Source: Armatimonadota bacterium
Lineage (GTDB): Bacteria; Armatimonadota; Hebobacteria; CAIYQO01
Assembly: GCA_022708765.1 (NCBI GenBank)
Contig: JAKIYB010000187.1
Span: forward strand, 1 to 8,021
Reading direction: 5' to 3'
DNA length: 8,021 nt
Below are positions 5,680 through 8,021 of the stretch, one piece after another; within the stretch, counting starts at the first letter, position 1; every line of letters starts with the position of its first letter. The translations under genes and the position numbers were made by a program. A model generated the notes under the pieces. The model was not told the DNA's origin, made no database searches, and worked only from the letters and a program-made list of their open reading frames with translations.

Positions 5680-5700
5680 TTCCATATCCCACGACGGAGG
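5675..5700 (+). promoter_or_regulatory. -10 box and ribosome binding site of the Lnt-like gene
   Basis: TATACT at 5675-5680 is a good -10 element, but no clear -35 lies 16-18 bases upstream. CGGAGG at 5695-5700 is a ribosome binding site nine bases before the ATG at 5710. A start near 5687 would give a leader of only about 20 nt. Confidence 0.45.
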
Positions 5701-5709
5701 GCGCGCGTC

Positions 5710-7260
5710 ATGAAGGTGCTGGGGATGCCGCTGGGGCTGGCGACGGAAGAGCCGTTGACCTGGGAGCGCTTCCTGCGCGGGGCGCTGTGGAATATCATCC
5801 TGGTCGTGGCTGCCGGCTGGCTGGCCACCCTCCTCTTCCCGCCGCGCGAGGTGTGGTGGTTCGGCTGGCTCTATCTCGTGCCGCTCTTCATTGCCCTGCG
5901 CCGCACCCGCGAGGTGCGCGCCGCCGGCTGGCTCACCCTCCTCTTCGGGCTGGCCTTCTTCGCGGCCGCGCTGCCGTGGATCTCACGCATCTTCGGCATC
6001 GCCGCGGTGGGCATCTACCTGCTGATGGCGCTGCCGCTGGTACTTTTCGGACTGGGGTATCGCCTGCTCGCCGGCGGAGGGCGCTGGTGGGTTACCGTGC
6101 TGCTGGCTCCCGCGCTCTGGGTGGCGGTGGACTGGCTGCGCTGCGAGGGCTGGTACTTCCAGTTCTCCTGGTGCCAGCTCGGTTTCGGTTTCGCCTCCGC
6201 CCGACACAGCGGCGTGCTCTACCCGCTCACCGGTGTCTACGGCGCCACCTTCCTGCTAGTGCTGGGGAACGCTCTCGTCACCGAACTGCTGACCGCGCGC
6301 CTGTCCCGACGGGCGCGCTTGCTGGCGACGCTGGCGCTGGCCATCCCGGTGGCGGCGCTCTGCCTGTACCTGAACGTCCCGGCGCCCATGCCGCGGATGG
6401 GCGGCGAACCGATTCGCGTGGCGTTCGTGCAAGGGGAACATGGCGACTTTGATTACTTCCGGCGGCAGACGCTGGCGCTGCGGGGTGTCCGCCCGGCGCT
6501 GGTGGTATGGCCGGAATACGCCATTGCCTCCTACGTGATGGAGGATACGCGCATGTTGGGCGAGCTGCGTGATCTGGCGCGGACGATGAGGGCAACGCTG
6601 GTGGTGGGCGCGAAGGAGCATGTACCCGCTAACCACCCCTGCGACTGGTTGCGACGGCGCTCCATGGCACTGGTGGACGGCGGCGTCTTCGCCAACAGCG
6701 CCGTCATCTTCGGCCCGGACGGCGCGGTGATCGGCCGCTATCACAAGCGCCATCCCATCCAGTTCTTCGCCGATGGCGTGCCTGGCCGGCTGCCGCACGT
6801 CATCCCGACGCCGATAGGCAACCTTGGCGTGGGCATCTGTTACGATTTCGACTACGCCGGCACCGCCGTGCGCATGGTCCACGACGGCGCCGAGTTGCTG
6901 GTGGTGCCCACGTTCGACGCCTATAGCTGGTCGGACAACCAGCACGTGCAGCATGCGCGCATGGCGCAGGCGCGCGCCGAGGAAGCCGGCCGCTGGGTGG
7001 TGCGCCCCACCTCCTCCGGCGTGTCGCAGGTCTTCGCCCCCAGCGGTCACGCCGTCGCCACTATCCCCAACGGCGAGGAAGCCGGCGCGCTGGCGCGGGT
7101 GTCACTCGTTACCGGCCTCACCCCCTACATGCGCTGGTTCTACGCGCTGCCGTACCTGTGCCTGGCGATTGCCGGCCTTTGGTGGCTGGCGCGGCTGCGG
7201 GATGGCGTTCGGGCGTGGCGGAAGCGGCGTGCCGCCCGGCGTGGCGCCCCCGCCTCCTGA
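5710..7260 (+). CDS. lnt: Apolipoprotein N-acyltransferase-like membrane protein (CN-hydrolase domain)
   Basis: A 516-residue protein, close to the 512 residues of E. coli Lnt. Lnt moves an acyl chain from phospholipid to the amino-terminal Cys of lipoproteins on the outer face of the inner membrane. Hydrophobic segments lie at about 27-44, 48-64, 73-90, 95-118, 126-140, 172-190 and 203-222, with a last one at about 478-494. Between them sits a nitrilase/CN-hydrolase domain (about 235-460). The catalytic triad is visible: Glu269 in VVWPEY, Lys346 in RYHKRH and Cys377 in GICYDF. QHVQHARMAQARAEEAGRWV and SSGVSQVFAPSG match the end of the domain. Two differences stand out: the usual PFGE after the Lys reads IQFFADG, and the usual Glu two residues after the Cys is Asp379. 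The start at 5710 has a ribosome binding site; the frame is open upstream to 5350 but that part is antisense to the DUF2314 gene. A non-Lnt amidase or acyltransferase of the same fold is the main alternative. Confidence 0.85.
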   Translation: MKVLGMPLGLATEEPLTWERFLRGALWNIILVVAAGWLATLLFPPREVWWFGWLYLVPLFIALRRTREVRAAGWLTLLFGLAFFAAALPWISRIFGIAAVGIYLLMALPLVLFGLGYRLLAGGGRWWVTVLLAPALWVAVDWLRCEGWYFQFSWCQLGFGFASARHSGVLYPLTGVYGATFLLVLGNALVTELLTARLSRRARLLATLALAIPVAALCLYLNVPAPMPRMGGEPIRVAFVQGEHGDFDYFRRQTLALRGVRPALVVWPEYAIASYVMEDTRMLGELRDLARTMRATLVVGAKEHVPANHPCDWLRRRSMALVDGGVFANSAVIFGPDGAVIGRYHKRHPIQFFADGVPGRLPHVIPTPIGNLGVGICYDFDYAGTAVRMVHDGAELLVVPTFDAYSWSDNQHVQHARMAQARAEEAGRWVVRPTSSGVSQVFAPSGHAVATIPNGEEAGALARVSLVTGLTPYMRWFYALPYLCLAIAGLWWLARLRDGVRAWRKRRAARRGAPAS

Positions 7261-7419
7261 ACCAACCGCGTTTCCCCGGGCAGCGGGCGGCCATTTCCCC
7301 ACCGGCTTTGTGCGTATTCTCCGACAGCGCGGTAAATTCGTCTACAAGCAAGCCCCTTGCATGCGAGCGGACGGCGTAGAGTGTAGTCAACCTGACACAC
7401 ATGGGGAGGGGCAACGATC
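7261..7419 (+). other. Gap before the lipoprotein gene
   Basis: This gap has a small hairpin GCAAG-CCC-CTTGC at 7348-7360 and no clear terminator. A weak TAGAGT at 7377-7382 could be a -10, but the only -35-like TTGCAT (7357-7362) is just 14 bases away. I do not call a promoter. Confidence 0.35.
7403..7411 (+). promoter_or_regulatory. Ribosome binding site of the lipoprotein gene
   Basis: GGGGAGGGG lies eight bases before the ATG at 7420 and supports that start. The ATG at 7401 is in another frame. Confidence 0.7.
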
Positions 7420-8021
7420 ATGAGGAGCTTGCTTGCGCGACTATCCTGGCTGGCCCTGGCAGCCGCCCTCGGGCTGGTATTCTTCGGCTGTAGCGACGGC
7501 GGCGGAGGCGGCGGACTGCCGCAGGTCGTCACGGAATACCTGGTGACCATCACACCCGCCGCGGTGAATGCGACGGCGGGGGAGGTGGTGCCGCTGACGG
7601 CTACGGTAACGCGGCGCGACGACGGCAGCGTGGTGCCGGATGCGGTTGTGACGTGGAGTGTGACGGAGGGCGTGGGGACGATCTCGGAAACGGGTGTTTT
7701 CACCGCCGCCACGCAGACGCCGCAAAGCGGCACCATCACCGCGACGGCGTTTGATGCTTCGACAAACATTCCCGCGGTGGTGAATGCCGGCAACCTGGTG
7801 AGTATTGACGTGACGGCGCCCGCCGAGGTGAACCTGGCGCAGGTGCCCGCCGGCACCACTGTGCCGTTCAGCGCCACCGGCGTGGACGCTTTCGGCAATG
7901 CGGTGGCCATCTCCCCGCTGTGGAGCGTGGAAGGCGGCATCGGACAGATTGATCAGCAGGGACTGTTCCTGGCGCAGACCGCGGGCAACGGCACGGTGGT
8001 CGCCACCGTGGGCGAGGTGCG
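7420..8021 (+). CDS. Lipoprotein with bacterial Ig-like repeats (3' cut by window)
   Basis: The first 200 residues are visible and the frame is open at the right edge. The N-terminus is a lipoprotein signal peptide: Arg2 and Arg7, a hydrophobic core at 10-22, then FFGC with Cys24 as the likely lipidated residue. The lipobox is not ideal, because Phe sits where Leu is usual. Six Gly follow SD (27-32), a flexible linker common after lipidated Cys. Two Ig-like beta-sandwich repeats come next (about 37-112 and 126-200). They share the spaced pattern W-S-V-x-x-G-x-G-x-I-x-x-x-G-x-F-x-A: once in WSVTEGVGTISETGVFTA and once in WSVEGGIGQIDQQGLFLA. Such Big_2-like repeats are usually stalks or adhesion modules on the cell surface. 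More repeats or a functional domain may lie beyond the window. Its place just after the Lnt-like gene fits lipoprotein maturation, though it has its own ribosome binding site. Confidence 0.85.
   Translation, partial: MRSLLARLSWLALAAALGLVFFGCSDGGGGGGLPQVVTEYLVTITPAAVNATAGEVVPLTATVTRRDDGSVVPDAVVTWSVTEGVGTISETGVFTAATQTPQSGTITATAFDASTNIPAVVNAGNLVSIDVTAPAEVNLAQVPAGTTVPFSATGVDAFGNAVAISPLWSVEGGIGQIDQQGLFLAQTAGNGTVVATVGEV

Noticed and set aside
5350..5709. Upstream extension of the Lnt-like frame
   Set aside because: It is Ser/Thr/Ala-rich shadow of the DUF2314 gene; the ATG at 5710 has a ribosome binding site and gives the normal Lnt length.
5583..5828. Upstream extension of the DUF2314 frame
   Set aside because: It would overlap the divergent Lnt-like gene and precede the membrane segment; the ATG at 5582 has AGGAGG five bases away.
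7140..7940. Minus-strand open frame of 266 codons over the lipoprotein gene
   Set aside because: Ser/Thr/Val-rich mirror of the Ig-repeat gene; the plus strand has a signal peptide, Cys24 and repeated motif.

Overview
The window is high-GC bacterial DNA from an organism with an outer membrane. The evidence is a type II secretion / type IV pilus ATPase, an apolipoprotein N-acyltransferase-like protein and a lipoprotein with bacterial Ig-like repeats. The lineage cannot be fixed from the sequence. The mix of gene families and short intergenic motifs reminds me of Armatimonadota or another little-cultivated diderm phylum, but that is a weak inference.

Layout. Positions 1-1257 (+) hold a GspE/PilB-type secretion ATPase. 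It is cut by the window's left edge and broken at about 254-262, where roughly 22 nt seem to be missing relative to the family, so the upstream and downstream reading frames no longer join. Positions 1389-3945 (+) look like one long exported protein split by a frameshift near 2340-2362. Its N-terminal part resembles zinc-dependent phospholipase C. Its C-terminal part has a beta-rich segment, a charged coiled coil and a final alpha/beta domain that I do not recognise. Positions 3946-4580 are a non-coding patchwork between two convergent genes. It contains a perfect 12-bp palindrome, a run of CGANNN hexamers, a C-tract/G-tract inverted repeat, a degenerate octamer array and a near-consensus sigma-70 promoter on the minus strand with no obvious gene behind it. 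Positions 4581-5582 (-) encode a membrane-anchored DUF2314 protein. A short divergent promoter region follows. Positions 5710-7260 (+) encode an Lnt/CN-hydrolase-like membrane protein. From 7420 to the right edge (+) runs a lipoprotein with Ig-like repeats, cut by the window end.

How the parts relate. The Lnt-like enzyme and the downstream lipoprotein make biochemical sense as neighbours, because Lnt completes lipoprotein acylation, but the 159-nt gap and separate ribosome binding site leave co-transcription open. No classic defence system, CRISPR array, integrase, transposase, tRNA or rRNA was seen. The parts most worth a second look are the two broken genes lying side by side, the unusual domain architecture of the phospholipase-like protein, and the repeat-rich gap with its orphan promoter.
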